Assembly (NCBI RefSeq): GCF_013377885.1
Contig: NZ_JABKAU010000016.1
Coordinates: 28,457 to 92,456 of the forward strand
Direction of reading: 5' to 3'
Source: Hymenobacter lapidiphilus
GTDB taxonomy: Bacteria; Bacteroidota; Bacteroidia; Cytophagales; Hymenobacteraceae
Length of the DNA stretch: 64,000 nucleotides
Below the pieces are notes generated by a model that was not told where the DNA came from, did not search any database, and saw only the letters and a list, made by a program, of their open reading frames with translations. Of this stretch, positions 35,880 through 43,840 are shown one piece after another (positions within the stretch are counted from its first letter, which is position 1; every line of letters begins with the position of its first letter). Position numbers and translations under genes: made by a program.

Positions 35880-35948
35880 AATGCAAAGGGTTAAGAGGGT
35901 GAAAAAAGCGGGGCCCGTTGGCGGCCGGCCCCGTCGCCGGGTGGTGTC

Positions 35949-36263
35949 TTATTTGAATTGCTTATCGTGGCAGAGCAGGGCGCGGCCGACGATAGAATCC
36001 TGCCCGCGGGCGGCGGGCTGGTACTTGTACCAGAGGTAGGTAGCCAGCAGGTTGAGGTAGGCCGGGTTGCGGAACTTGCCCTCTTCATCGATGATGAGGA
36101 TGAGCTCATCCGAGAGGCGCACGACTTCGACGGTCCGGCAGTCGAGCAGCTGGTATAGCTCGGCCAGCCGGAAGCTGCGGCCGTTGGCGGGGCTGGTGGG
36201 CTGCGGCGCGGCGCTGTGCGGGTCGAGCAGCTGGGGCTGGTAAGTGGTAGCGGTGGCAGGCAT
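35949..36263 (-). CDS. DUF3846-like protein
   Basis: This 104-residue protein contains FRLAELYQLLDCRTVEVVRLSDELILIIDEEGK, which is the core pattern of DUF3846 (a leading LqelVgc.tvEvv...lviDEeG block), followed by NPAYLNLLATYLWYKYQ and DSIVGRALLC. DUF3846 proteins are small phage and plasmid proteins with no established role. The gene lies 69 bases upstream of the 35154-35879 gene in the leftward block. Confidence 0.78.
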   Translation of the reverse strand: MPATATTYQPQLLDPHSAAPQPTSPANGRSFRLAELYQLLDCRTVEVVRLSDELILIIDEEGKFRNPAYLNLLATYLWYKYQPAARGQDSIVGRALLCHDKQFK

Positions 36264-36313
36264 AATAATGGGGAGTTAGGGGCCCGCGCCGCCGAGGGGG
36301 CGCGGGCCGGTGG

Positions 36314-36640
36314 CTACTGATTGAGAGTTGAGGCGGCGGCCAGCGCGGCACAGGCGGCGAACAGCGGCTGCATAAAGGGCTCGGCGAATAGTGGGCGGGC
36401 GTACAGGGCCTCGGCGCGGGCCTGCAAGGCCGCCAGCTTGTTGAGGAACTGCGCCTGCTGGTGGGCAGCCTCGCCGGTATGGTAGCGGGCCACGGCGGTT
36501 TGCTGGTAGCTGCTGCTGCCCGGCTCGCGCTGCTCGCACACCACGGCCCAGCCGGGGGCCACGGCGTACAGGGCCACGGCCCGGTAGTAGCAGCCCGCCC
36601 CCACCGGGGCGGGCGCTACGGGAGTAGGCAGGCTACGCAC
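36314..36640 (-). CDS. Hypothetical protein overlapping the next gene upstream
   Basis: This is a probable 108-residue product. The GTG at 36640 overlaps the stop of the gene at 36633-37010 by 8 bases, a coupling-type arrangement; an ATG further upstream in this frame would overlap far more. The protein-like part is GAGCYYRAVALYAVAPGWAVVCEQREP, then a helical QQAQFLNKLAALQARAEALY segment. No family was recognised. An alternative is that it and the upstream gene were one gene split by a frameshift. Confidence 0.5.
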   Translation of the reverse strand: MRSLPTPVAPAPVGAGCYYRAVALYAVAPGWAVVCEQREPGSSSYQQTAVARYHTGEAAHQQAQFLNKLAALQARAEALYARPLFAEPFMQPLFAACAALAAASTLNQ

Positions 36641-37010
36641 GGCGCAAACCGGAAATGACGGGCCGGCGGCGGCGGGCGCGGGCGGCAAAACCCGGGCGGG
36701 GCAGCGGGGCCCCGGAAAAGGCAGCGGCGGCCCGGCGCAACGCCTGGGCAGCGTGGGCAACCACCAGCGCGGCCGTGAGACTGGGATGGGGCTGGACTGC
36801 AGCGAAGGTGCGCACGGCGGCGGCTACGGCCTCGAAGGGGCACAGCGCCTGCCCCAGGTGGCAAAGCCCGGCTACGTGATAGGAAACGGAATACTGGGTA
36901 CGGGCGAAGCCATCCGGAGCGTGGTAGTGGCTGATGGTGGCGAAGTGCGAGGCGGCGGGGCCGGACCAGGCGGCAGCGGCAAGCTGCGAGAGTTGCAAAG
37001 CAGTGAACAT
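36633..37010 (-). CDS. Hypothetical first gene of the leftward early block
   Basis: This 125-residue protein has a convincing N-terminal two thirds (TALQLSQLAAAAWSGPAASHF, DGFARTQYSVSYHVAGLCHLG, FEAVAAAVRTFAAVQPHPSLTAALV) and an Arg/Pro-rich end. No family was recognised. It is the most upstream gene of the minus-strand block 34187-37010. The region above it holds a TA-N3-TTTG promoter-like box at 37125-37133 that overlaps a TGTAACA motif, which suggests repressor control. Confidence 0.55.
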   Translation of the reverse strand: MFTALQLSQLAAAAWSGPAASHFATISHYHAPDGFARTQYSVSYHVAGLCHLGQALCPFEAVAAAVRTFAAVQPHPSLTAALVVAHAAQALRRAAAAFSGAPLPRPGFAARARRRRPVISGLRRA

Positions 37011-37124
37011 GGCTGTAGGTGTTAGCCGTGGGTGCCCCGCGCCGTAGGCCTCCGGATAGGGCGGGCAGCCGGGCCTTTCCCGACTTACTACTCTAATATA
37101 CTAACTAAATGATTATAAATCTAA

Positions 37125-37133
37125 CAAAGTGTA
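37125..37133 (-). promoter_or_regulatory. Promoter-like box with overlapping TGTAACA operator, leftward block
   Basis: TACACTTTG on the minus strand (TA, three bases, TTTG) overlaps TGTAACA at 37130-37136. The nearest suitable gene is 36633-37010, with a leader of about 100 bases. Confidence 0.4.
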
Positions 37134-38061
37134 ACATATGATTGTGCAAAATACGGGCATATAAAGAACCGGGGCGACTGATTAAAGTGCAATTTATTGC
37201 AGGACACGACCGAGTGCGGCCAACTGAACAAGACCTTAATGCCTTTTCAGCCGGGGTTTGGGGGCGGCCAGCCCCCGATGGACACTCGGCGGAGCCGGCC
37301 TTATGAGGGGGTAGCGGCCGACCAGCGGGAGGTGGCGGAGCCCGAGGTTGATGACCGGGCGTTAGCCGGGGCATGATGGCGGGGGTTTGGGGTACTCCCC
37401 AATGAGCCTATCCGCGAAGCGGGCCTTATCATTTGGCCTGCGTGGCCTGAACGCATATACTACTTGCAGGAGGCAGGCTTTTTCGGCCTGTGGCCTGCGG
37501 CCGAACCAGGGGGTGCGGACGGGTGGCGCGGGGCCTTTTGGGGGACCCGGGCGGCCCGGTAGCGGTGCGGTAGGTGGGCGGTGGGGTGTATCAGGGGGTG
37601 CTGGCGGGGCTGGAGAATCGGTGCGGTGGGGAGAGGGGCGTGCCGGCGCGGCAATGACCGGAGCGACCAGAGCAGAGCAAGCGGCGGGCGTGAGGAGCGG
37701 AGCGACGAATGGCCGTAGCGCCGCGTTGCGGCGGGAGAGCAGGGAATGAAAGCGGCGGCCGGGCCCGGGGCGGCGGGCTGGGGTGGGGCCGGCGCGCTGC
37801 CTGGCGTGGGTGGGGTTTGCGGGGGGCTGGCCGGGCTGCGCGCCAGCGGTGCGGTGGGCTGGCGTCAGGGGCTGGAATGGGGATGCTTCACTGAGTAAAG
37901 ACCGAATCCGGGTAGCGGGGGCCGCAACAGGGATAGTAGCCAAGCCGACCAACGGGAGGCTGCCCGCAGGGCCGAAGCGAAGCGGAGTGGCGGATAGCCC
38001 GGCCCGAAGGGGTTGCCCAAAATAATTCAATCAGACTGCATTGTTGGGCAATTGGAATATG

Positions 38062-38107
38062 TTGCAAATTGTAACGTAAATTAGCATTTGAGCTAACCGT
38101 TGTAACA
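38062..38107 (+). promoter_or_regulatory. Promoter and flanking GTAAC motifs ahead of the lysis genes
   Basis: TTG (38062-38064), 17 bases, TAGCATTTG (38082-38090) form a plausible Bacteroidota promoter with three instead of two spacer bases in the -7 box. TTGTAAC at 38069-38075 and TGTAACA at 38101-38107 flank it symmetrically, which suits a repressor operator pair. Confidence 0.5.
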
Positions 38108-38120
38108 AAGCACTACTACC

Positions 38121-38660
38121 ATGACCAGCATCAGCCACATCGTAACACCCGACCATCTTTTAGCCCCGGCTGCACCCAGTGTAGTGGCCGGGCGGCAGCG
38201 GATGATACCGGTACTGAGTGCGGCGCAGGAGCAGCGGCAGACGGTCAGGCTGAGGCAGGCAGTACCGAGCCTGGCCGGGGCCTACTCGCAGGCGTTGCGC
38301 CGGTGGCTGGGCGACCCGGTGCTGCGGCTGGCGGGGCGGCCCATCATCACCGAGTGCTACCGGAGTCCGGAGCGGCAGGAGGAGCTGTACCGGCAGGGGC
38401 GCGGCCGGCCGGGGCCCATCGTGACCTACAAGCGGGGCGGGGAGTCGAAGCACAACTATTCCCCTACCCCGGCGCTGGACGTGGCGTTTCAGCTGGCCGA
38501 TGGCTCGGTGTCGTGGTCGGGGCTGCTGTTGAGCAAGTTTGCCCGGCTGATGAAGTACGCCGATGCCCGGGTGGTGTGGGGCGGCGACTGGCCCTCGTTT
38601 AAGGACCGGCCGCACTTTGAGGTGCTGACGGGGTGGAAAGGAGGTGATGAACGTGGGTAA
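38121..38660 (+). CDS. M15 family peptidase, phage-endolysin type
   Basis: This 179-residue protein has the M15 zinc-peptidase site: SKHNYSPTPALDVAF supplies the first His and Asp, and DRPHFEVL the last His. ECYRSPERQEELYRQGR is the substrate-side loop. Enzymes of this class hydrolyse the peptide bridges of peptidoglycan (L-Ala-D-Glu or D-Ala links), and phages use them as endolysins. There is no obvious signal peptide, so release would depend on a holin; two small membrane proteins follow directly. It is the first gene of the lysis-like block. Confidence 0.88.
   Translation: MTSISHIVTPDHLLAPAAPSVVAGRQRMIPVLSAAQEQRQTVRLRQAVPSLAGAYSQALRRWLGDPVLRLAGRPIITECYRSPERQEELYRQGRGRPGPIVTYKRGGESKHNYSPTPALDVAFQLADGSVSWSGLLLSKFARLMKYADARVVWGGDWPSFKDRPHFEVLTGWKGGDERG
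38636..38648 (+). promoter_or_regulatory. Full-length Shine-Dalgarno sequence at the end of the M15 gene
   Basis: gaaaggaggtgat is complementary to the canonical 16S rRNA 3' end over all 13 bases. It is unusual in a window otherwise poor in such sites. It is too close to the ATG at 38647 for normal spacing but ideally placed (8 bases) for the in-frame GTG at 38653. Confidence 0.5.
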
Positions 38661-39090
38661 TCTACTCGACAACTGGGGCGTGGTGACGTCGGTGGTGGCC
38701 GGGGCGGTGGCGGTGCTGCTATACTTCGTGAAGAACTGGCGGGCAGTGGAGGAGCTAAAGGTGGCTTACCAGAAGCACGAGCAGCAGGCGGCGGCGCTGG
38801 CGGTGAAGGTGGACGACTACCACATTTCGGCGGTGGCGCGGGAAGGCAAGCTGCGGGAGGAAATGAAGCTGCAGGCCGAGCAGGTGCGCAATGAGGGGTT
38901 GCAGCAGCGGGCCGAGCTGCGCAAGGAAATGACCGACCTGGTGCTCAAGCTGACCGAGCGGCTGGCCCACATAGACAAGACCATGGCCCTGGTGGAGGAA
39001 CGCACGAAAGTACTGACCGAGGCCAGCAAGGAACAGGATTCGCGCAACAAGTGGGCGGACCGGATTCTGGCCCGGCTGGGTAATGATTAA
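38647..39090 (+). CDS. Membrane-anchored coiled-coil protein, spanin- or holin-associated type
   Basis: This protein is about 147 residues with one N-terminal transmembrane helix (WGVVTSVVAGAVAVLLYFV) and a long charged coiled coil to the C-terminus (ELKVAYQKHEQQAAALAVK, EMTDLVLKLTERLAHIDKTM). It overlaps the M15 gene by 14 bases. This shape (one membrane anchor, long helical periplasmic or cytoplasmic arm, next to an endolysin) suits a spanin-like or holin-accessory protein. The start is either the ATG at 38647 or the GTG at 38653, which fits the strong Shine-Dalgarno better. Confidence 0.72.
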   Translation: MNVGNLLDNWGVVTSVVAGAVAVLLYFVKNWRAVEELKVAYQKHEQQAAALAVKVDDYHISAVAREGKLREEMKLQAEQVRNEGLQQRAELRKEMTDLVLKLTERLAHIDKTMALVEERTKVLTEASKEQDSRNKWADRILARLGND

Positions 39091-39165
39091 GCTACCGGCT
39101 TGTAGCTATCAGCGAGGAATGACGGATGATAAAGACCGAAAACCAATCACTAAAACCCAACTACG

Positions 39166-39465
39166 ATGAACCAGAAACTGACAGTGCTCGACCGGGTGAC
39201 GTTGCCGACGCCCCGGTTCTTTCGGAAGGTGCGCACGATTGGGGCCGCGCTGGCGGCCATCGGCGGTATTATCGCCACGGCCCCGGTGGCGTTGCCGGCG
39301 GCGCTGGTGACGCTGGGCGGCTACCTGCTGCTGGCGGGGAGCGTGGCCGCGGCCGTGTCATCGGCGGCAGTGGACCCGAACGGGGAATTGCTGCGGGTGG
39401 CGGATGAGCCGGCGGCGGCTGACCGGCAGCGGGTGGTGGAGCGCGGGGACGCGGCTTCGCTTTGA
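39166..39465 (+). CDS. Small holin-like protein with two membrane helices
   Basis: This 99-residue protein has the opening LPTPRFFRKVRTIGAALAAI, followed by two hydrophobic stretches (IGAALAAIGGIIATAPVALPA and LVTLGGYLLLAGSVAAAVSS) separated by a short turn, and a charged tail. I recognise this PTPxFFxKxRxIGxAL opening from small proteins beside endolysins in Bacteroidota phages. A holin role is inferred from topology and position. The stop is 26 bases before the next small gene. Confidence 0.72.
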   Translation: MNQKLTVLDRVTLPTPRFFRKVRTIGAALAAIGGIIATAPVALPAALVTLGGYLLLAGSVAAAVSSAAVDPNGELLRVADEPAAADRQRVVERGDAASL

Positions 39466-39491
39466 TGTTCTACACTTACACTTTTACTCAA

Positions 39492-39692
39492 ATGGCAACT
39501 AACCCTCCTACCGGCGACAACGCCCGCAAAGGGGCCGTGCGCAAACGGTCCCAGACGTTCAACCCGGTTACGAAGCAGTACGTGAAGCGTGATGCGGAGA
39601 CGGGGCGCTTTATGGATGTGAAGGAAGATGGCAAGCCCTTCAAGGGCGTGCGGCGCGAGAAGAAGCACAAGCCACCGGAGCCGGGCGCGTGA
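39492..39692 (+). CDS. Small basic conserved mobile-element protein
   Basis: This 66-residue protein starts at the ATG at 39492: MATNPPTGDNARKGAVRKR, then QTFNPVTKQYVKRDAETGRF and YKGVR-type basic ending (PFKGVRREKKHKPP). I recognise short proteins of this pattern from Bacteroidota mobile elements, where they are unannotated. It is highly basic and probably disordered, so it may bind nucleic acid. It is the last gene of the lysis-like block. Confidence 0.68.
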   Translation: MATNPPTGDNARKGAVRKRSQTFNPVTKQYVKRDAETGRFMDVKEDGKPFKGVRREKKHKPPEPGA

Positions 39693-39861
39693 ACCCGACG
39701 ACTGGAAACGACAGCGGCCACCCAAGCGGGTGGCCGTTCTGTGTTCAGGTGAGCACAGAAGCTAATGGGTGAGTAGCAGGCGGGTTTGCAGCGGCTTGCT
39801 TTTGCTCACGCACAACAGATGTTGACGGGTAATCGGACTGCTTCGTTCCGATAGGCTCCGC

Positions 39862-40317
39862 TTACCGGGTGTAGGTCATGCGGTGGGCGACGTTGCCTTG
39901 TTTATCGTAGTAGACCCACTCGCCAATGGGCCGTTTCCAGTGGCGGTATTGCCCTTTGGACTTCACGCGGCCATTCTCATAGAAAAACGTAACCGGACCT
40001 TCCACCCGGTTTTCCCGGTAAGTGCCCTGGCACTCCTTGTTGCCTTCGGGGTCGAAGTCTATCCAGTAGCCATTGCCCAGACCGTCTTTGTACTGCTGGA
40101 TGGTTTGGTACTTGCCATTCGCGTAGCGGCCGTAGAGCAGACCGGTGTAAGGCTGGGTGCTGCCCCGCTCAAAGTACCGGTTGCCTTCCGGCGCGGGGCG
40201 CTGATAGGTCCGGCTCATGGGCACCCGCTTCTGCCGGGTGGTATCGGCGGGTGCCTGTTGGGGGGCGGGGCCCGGTAGCATGAGGAGGCCACCGCTGATG
40301 AGGACAAGGTATTTCAT
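39862..40317 (-). CDS. Exported YwqK-like protein with MORN-type repeats
   Basis: This 151-residue protein has a weak signal peptide (LVLISGGLLMLPGPAPQQA). Repeats of the YxxGxxxGxWxxYdxxG type run through the rest: YANGKYQTIQQYKDGLGNGYW, PEGNKECQGTYRENRVEGPV, NGRVKSKGQYRHWKRPIGEW. Such repeats are annotated as 'toxin-antitoxin YwqK family antitoxin', although in Bacteroidota they are usually just surface repeat proteins. Its ATG overlaps the stop of the larger repeat protein upstream by 4 bases, so the two are translationally coupled. Confidence 0.82.
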   Translation of the reverse strand: MKYLVLISGGLLMLPGPAPQQAPADTTRQKRVPMSRTYQRPAPEGNRYFERGSTQPYTGLLYGRYANGKYQTIQQYKDGLGNGYWIDFDPEGNKECQGTYRENRVEGPVTFFYENGRVKSKGQYRHWKRPIGEWVYYDKQGNVAHRMTYTR

Positions 40318-41675
40318 GGTTGCAGAAGTAGGTAGGCGGTTTCCAGGTAGTAGATGCTGTACACCCGTTCCCCCGTCGGGTCCAGCTCGGGTGCCCGGTC
40401 GCTGCTGAAGAAGAAGTGCTTGCCGTCGGGTGAGAAGCGCGGGCAGATGTCGTTACGACCGGAGTTGATGGCTGGCCCCAGGTTGCGGGCGCTGCTCCAC
40501 TGCCCGTTCACTTTACGGCAGTAGTAGATATCCTCCTGCCCCAGGCCGTCGGCCCGGTCGTAGGAGGCAAAGAACAGCAGATTGCCATCGGGCGACAGGC
40601 AGGGGCCGCTGTCGGCCCCGCGGCTGTTCGGGGGGGTGGGCAACTCCTGCGGCGGGCCAAAGCGCCCGTCCGGCTGCCGCGGGGCCTGGTACAGATTAGC
40701 ATCGGAGCCCGTGCGGCTACCCGACCAATAGTAGAGGTTGCCAACTGCATCGGTTGTCGGGCCGGCCTCGTAGTGCGTGGGCCAGACCTCGCCGGGCTGC
40801 TGCACAAAATTGATGGGGGCCGACAGGGGTCGTGGGGTGCTCCAGCGGCCCGCCTTCTTGTCCATCACCCACAGGTTCATGTCGGTAGAGCCCGGCCGCC
40901 TGGCCCGGCCCGGTAGCGGGCGCAGGGAAGCGAAGTAGAACCGCTGGCCGTCCGGGGTAATGAACGCCCCCTCGTCGGGGCCAGTGGAAAAGGCGGCGGG
41001 CCGGGGCTCACTCCAGCCAGTGGGCGTGCGTTCGGCCCGGTAGATTTGCTGGGCCGTGGTGCCCGCCCGCTTTCGGGTGAAATAGAGCGTGTTGCCGTCC
41101 GGCTCGAAGGTGATGTCCCACTCCTGGTTGGCCTCGGTAGCAATGCGCCCGGGCTCGAACAGCACCGGCACGTTGAGCACCCGCTTGTCATCCTGATAGA
41201 GGAGGGCCGCAAGCGGGGTTCCGTCCGGGGCGAAGGTGCGCACGTAACCGTGGCGCTGCCCCCGCAGATAGGAGCCCTCGGTGGCCAACTGCCCGTTGGG
41301 ATGGTAGCGGGAAGCCAGACCGACCAGCAAGTCCTGCTCGTATACTTCCGCCGACTCCCGTAGGCCCGTCGGGTAGAAGTACTCCCAGGTACCATGGCCC
41401 TTGCCCTGCCACCAGGCAGCCCGGTAGCGGATGGCACCGCTGGGGTACCACTCCAGCCACGTGCCGGAGGCCTCCCCGTTGAGCAGCTCTTTCCAGACGT
41501 GGGGCTTGCCATCCGGATAAAGCGTTTGAACGATGCCCGTGAAGGTGCTTAGCGAGTCCTGGCCGGGGACGTAGATACGAGGCGGTGGCCGCAGCTGCGC
41601 GCTGGCCCGCGGGCCGCAGCCCAGCAGGGCGGCGCTGAGTACAAGGGCCAATGTCGTCGTGGTTGTCGTCGGCAT
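40314..41675 (-). CDS. Exported protein: MORN-type repeats plus PD40 beta-propeller
   Basis: This is 453 residues with an N-terminal signal (LALVLSAALLGCGPRASAQ; the Cys may be a lipobox). The first part (about 45-165) has MORN-type repeats (YPDGKPHVWKELLNGEASGTWLEW). The second (about 185-445) is a WD40-like PD40 propeller with the hallmark FTPDGQRFYFAS and FSPDGKHFFFSSDR strands. PD40 proteins of Bacteroidota often carry signals in the periplasm or gliding machinery. It is the first gene of a coupled pair and lies 138 bases downstream of the LytTR regulator gene. Confidence 0.85.
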   Translation of the reverse strand: MPTTTTTTLALVLSAALLGCGPRASAQLRPPPRIYVPGQDSLSTFTGIVQTLYPDGKPHVWKELLNGEASGTWLEWYPSGAIRYRAAWWQGKGHGTWEYFYPTGLRESAEVYEQDLLVGLASRYHPNGQLATEGSYLRGQRHGYVRTFAPDGTPLAALLYQDDKRVLNVPVLFEPGRIATEANQEWDITFEPDGNTLYFTRKRAGTTAQQIYRAERTPTGWSEPRPAAFSTGPDEGAFITPDGQRFYFASLRPLPGRARRPGSTDMNLWVMDKKAGRWSTPRPLSAPINFVQQPGEVWPTHYEAGPTTDAVGNLYYWSGSRTGSDANLYQAPRQPDGRFGPPQELPTPPNSRGADSGPCLSPDGNLLFFASYDRADGLGQEDIYYCRKVNGQWSSARNLGPAINSGRNDICPRFSPDGKHFFFSSDRAPELDPTGERVYSIYYLETAYLLLQP

Positions 41676-41813
41676 GGGAGCAGCATAGATGGCAACCTAA
41701 TACTAGGGAGTGCCGGCAGCTATTCCCGGTAAAATCTGACGAAGCGGGCTAATAGCCGACGAAATGGTTGGGCGGGCTCATCTACCAGCCTTACGCGGCT
41801 CCGCTAGCCGGTG

Positions 41814-42536
41814 CTACAGACCCAACTGCCGCAGCTGGCCCTGGTAGGAGCTGCTTACCCTCACCCGGGCCTGATTGTCGAGCACCACGTAGCGGCGGCG
41901 GCCCTCCTGCACCACTTCCTGCGCGTGGGCCAGGTTGACCAGGTACGAGCGGTGCACCCGGCAGAACAGGGCAGGGTCGAGTTTCTGGGCCAACTCCGAA
42001 ATACCGTTGAGGGCCAGTAGCTGCTCGGTATGCAGGTACACTTTACAATAGTCGCCGTAGGCCTCGACGTAGCGGATGCTCCGGGCTTCGACAATTAGGC
42101 GCCGGGTGCCCTTGTGCAGAATCACGCGCGGCGCATACGGCCCACCAGCCTGCAGCAGGCGCTGGGCCAGCGCCTCCACCCGGGCATCATCGTAGGCTAC
42201 GCGGGCCAGCGCCTGCTGAAAGCGGGTGCGGCCGTAAGGCTTGAGCAGGTAATCGAGGGCGTGAAACTCAAAGGCCTGCAGGGCGTGCGCGTCGTAGGCC
42301 GTGGAGAAAATTACCTGTGGCAGCTGCTCTAGCCGGGCCAGCACCTCAAAGCCCGAGCAGCCTGGCAGCTGAATATCGAGAAAGACCAGGTCGGGCTGCA
42401 GCGTGTGGATGAGTTGGACGGCTTCCGGGCCGTCGCGGGCCTCTCCCACGAGTTCGTAGCCGGGCTCCTGGCCCAGATACTGACGCAGTAGCTGCCGGGC
42501 GTCCGGCTCATCATCAACCAGTAACACGCGTTTCAT
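41814..42536 (-). CDS. LytTR-family response regulator
   Basis: This 240-residue protein has a receiver domain (DDEPD, phospho-acceptor D54 in LVFLDIQLPGCSG, FSTAYD, YLLKPYG) and a C-terminal LytTR domain (ILHKGTRRLIVEARSIRYVEAYGDYCKV, FCRVHRSYLVNLAHA). Its start overlaps the stop of the sensor kinase gene by 4 bases, so they form a coupled LytS/LytTR pair. The nearest downstream genes, a PD40 and a MORN-repeat protein on the same strand, are the likely targets. Confidence 0.94.
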   Translation of the reverse strand: MKRVLLVDDEPDARQLLRQYLGQEPGYELVGEARDGPEAVQLIHTLQPDLVFLDIQLPGCSGFEVLARLEQLPQVIFSTAYDAHALQAFEFHALDYLLKPYGRTRFQQALARVAYDDARVEALAQRLLQAGGPYAPRVILHKGTRRLIVEARSIRYVEAYGDYCKVYLHTEQLLALNGISELAQKLDPALFCRVHRSYLVNLAHAQEVVQEGRRRYVVLDNQARVRVSSSYQGQLRQLGL

Positions 42537-43609
42537 AGGCTGAACTCGACCCGGACTCCACGGGGCTCATTGGAGGTGATGTGCAGCGCGGAGTTGCACA
42601 GTTTTTCCAGCCGCAGCTGCGTGTTACGCAGGCCCAGCCCCGGCCGCATCCCCTGCGCCGGCAACCCGGCGCCCGTGTCGGCAACGGTAAACAGCAGCCG
42701 GTCGGCCGCCCCCAACTGCACCGACAAATGAATGGCGCAGGCCCCAATAGTAGGCGTTATGCCGTGCTGCACGGCGTTTTCAACCAGCGGCTGCAGCAGC
42801 ATGGGGGGCATGCGGCGCGTCAGGGCGGCCTGTTCCACGGCAAACGACACATGCAGCCGGTCCTGAAACCGGCGCTGGACCAGCCCCAGGTACTTGGTTA
42901 GAAATTCAATTTCCTCGGCCACGGTGACAAGCTCCTGTTGGGCCCCGGCATGCTGGTAGCGAAACAGGTCGGATAAATCGATAATCAGCTCCCGGGCCCG
43001 CTCGTTGGCCGGCTCGATGGCCGCGTTGATGCTGTTGAAGGTGTTGTGGATAAAGTGCGGGTTGAGCTGTGCCTTCAGGGCGGCCAGCTGGCTGCGCGTG
43101 AGGGCGTCGCGCAGCTGTGCCTGCTCGTGCACGGCGCGCTTGTACTTGCGCACATGCACCAGCAGCAGAATCAGGCCCAGCTGCAGGCAGTAGAACAGGG
43201 CCGTTACATAGTAGGCATAGATTCCCAGCCGGCCCCCGAACAACTCTTCCCACCCAAACCAGGCCTTGAGCTGGGCACTTAGCTGACCAGCCAGCACCAC
43301 GAATACCATCCCCAGCATGCTATAAGCCAGCAGCTGCCGACCCAGGCTTAGTTGGTGCAGCCGGGTAGCTACCAGGTAGCTGATAGGGAGTGAGAGCAGA
43401 AACCGCAGCAGAAAGTCGAGGCCGGAGCTGGCCATCAACTCACTGGGGTCGAGGTAGGCTGGCTGGCCGGTCCCCGATGTCTGCCAGCCCCCCCACAGGA
43501 GCCAGACCGTCGTGCGGTCGAGCAGGGCCGCCACCAGATAAAACAGGGCCAGCCACCCCACATCCCGGCGGGTAAAGAAAACGGCGGTATCCGGGTCTGG
43601 GCGGCGCAT
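42533..43609 (-). CDS. LytS/YehU-type sensor histidine kinase
   Basis: This protein is about 358 residues. The ATG at 43609 begins MRRPDPDTAVFFTRRD; longer frames upstream are unlikely. Four hydrophobic helices occupy the N-terminal 150 residues (LALFYLVAALLDRTTVWLLW and others). A coiled coil follows, then the His_kinase segment LKAQLNPHFIHNTFNSINAAI with the phospho-acceptor His, and a degenerate ATPase domain (LLQPLVENAVQHGI, VADTGAGLP, GLGLRNTQLRLEKL). It would sense a membrane or external cue and phosphorylate the LytTR partner. A short coding-like remnant ends 2 bases upstream of the start. Confidence 0.92.
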   Translation of the reverse strand: MRRPDPDTAVFFTRRDVGWLALFYLVAALLDRTTVWLLWGGWQTSGTGQPAYLDPSELMASSGLDFLLRFLLSLPISYLVATRLHQLSLGRQLLAYSMLGMVFVVLAGQLSAQLKAWFGWEELFGGRLGIYAYYVTALFYCLQLGLILLLVHVRKYKRAVHEQAQLRDALTRSQLAALKAQLNPHFIHNTFNSINAAIEPANERARELIIDLSDLFRYQHAGAQQELVTVAEEIEFLTKYLGLVQRRFQDRLHVSFAVEQAALTRRMPPMLLQPLVENAVQHGITPTIGACAIHLSVQLGAADRLLFTVADTGAGLPAQGMRPGLGLRNTQLRLEKLCNSALHITSNEPRGVRVEFSL

Positions 43610-43611
43610 GG

Positions 43612-43776
43612 CTACTGGGTTGGGCCTTTGTTGGCTTGGGCTTCGAGCACCTGCTGCACCGCAACGGGCACGGCGGAAAGCAGGGCGAGGTAGTTGGCAG
43701 TGGAGCAGGCGGCGGTGGCGAGGCCCTGGGCGGCAAAGCGGGAACGGACGGCGAGGCAACTCGTTTCTGAAAGTTG
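43612..43776 (-). pseudogene. Possible gene remnant directly upstream of the kinase
   Basis: A minus-strand frame of 54 codons without an ATG or GTG near its beginning reads protein-like (ETSCLAVRSRFAAQGLATAA, then STANYLALLSAVPVAVQQVL). It ends with TAG two bases before the kinase ATG. It may be the decayed 3' end of a gene that was coupled to the kinase. The rest of 43610-43840 shows no feature apart from a short tgttaaaaataaca palindrome near 43775. Confidence 0.3.
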
Positions 43777-43840
43777 TTAAAAATAACATCTTTTGGAAAC
43801 GAAGCGCCTCCCCCGCCCTGGCTACGGGTATGGTAGCCGG

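Larger units (their letters stand above)
37011..38120. other. 1.1-kb intergenic region, G-rich on the plus strand, with divergent promoters at both ends
   Basis: I see no credible gene here. Long open frames exist on both strands but are Pro/Arg/Gly-rich artefacts of the base composition. The two ends are AT-rich and hold promoter-like boxes for the leftward early block and the rightward lysis genes. The centre (about 37260-38010) is strikingly G-rich on one strand with purine-rich words such as gaagcgaagcggagtgg. A hairpin with 8-bp arms lies at 38013-38051. An origin of replication, a transfer origin or a structured RNA are all conceivable. Confidence 0.5.

Noticed and set aside
37362..38030. 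Long open frame (minus strand) of over 200 codons in the G-rich gap, and similar plus-strand frames
   Set aside because: Composition is almost only Pro, Arg, Ala and Gly with no domain-like pattern; it is a by-product of the strand asymmetry.
38636..38648. Fragment of a 16S rRNA-like sequence
   Set aside because: Only the anti-SD complement is present, in coding context; no rRNA sequence flanks it.
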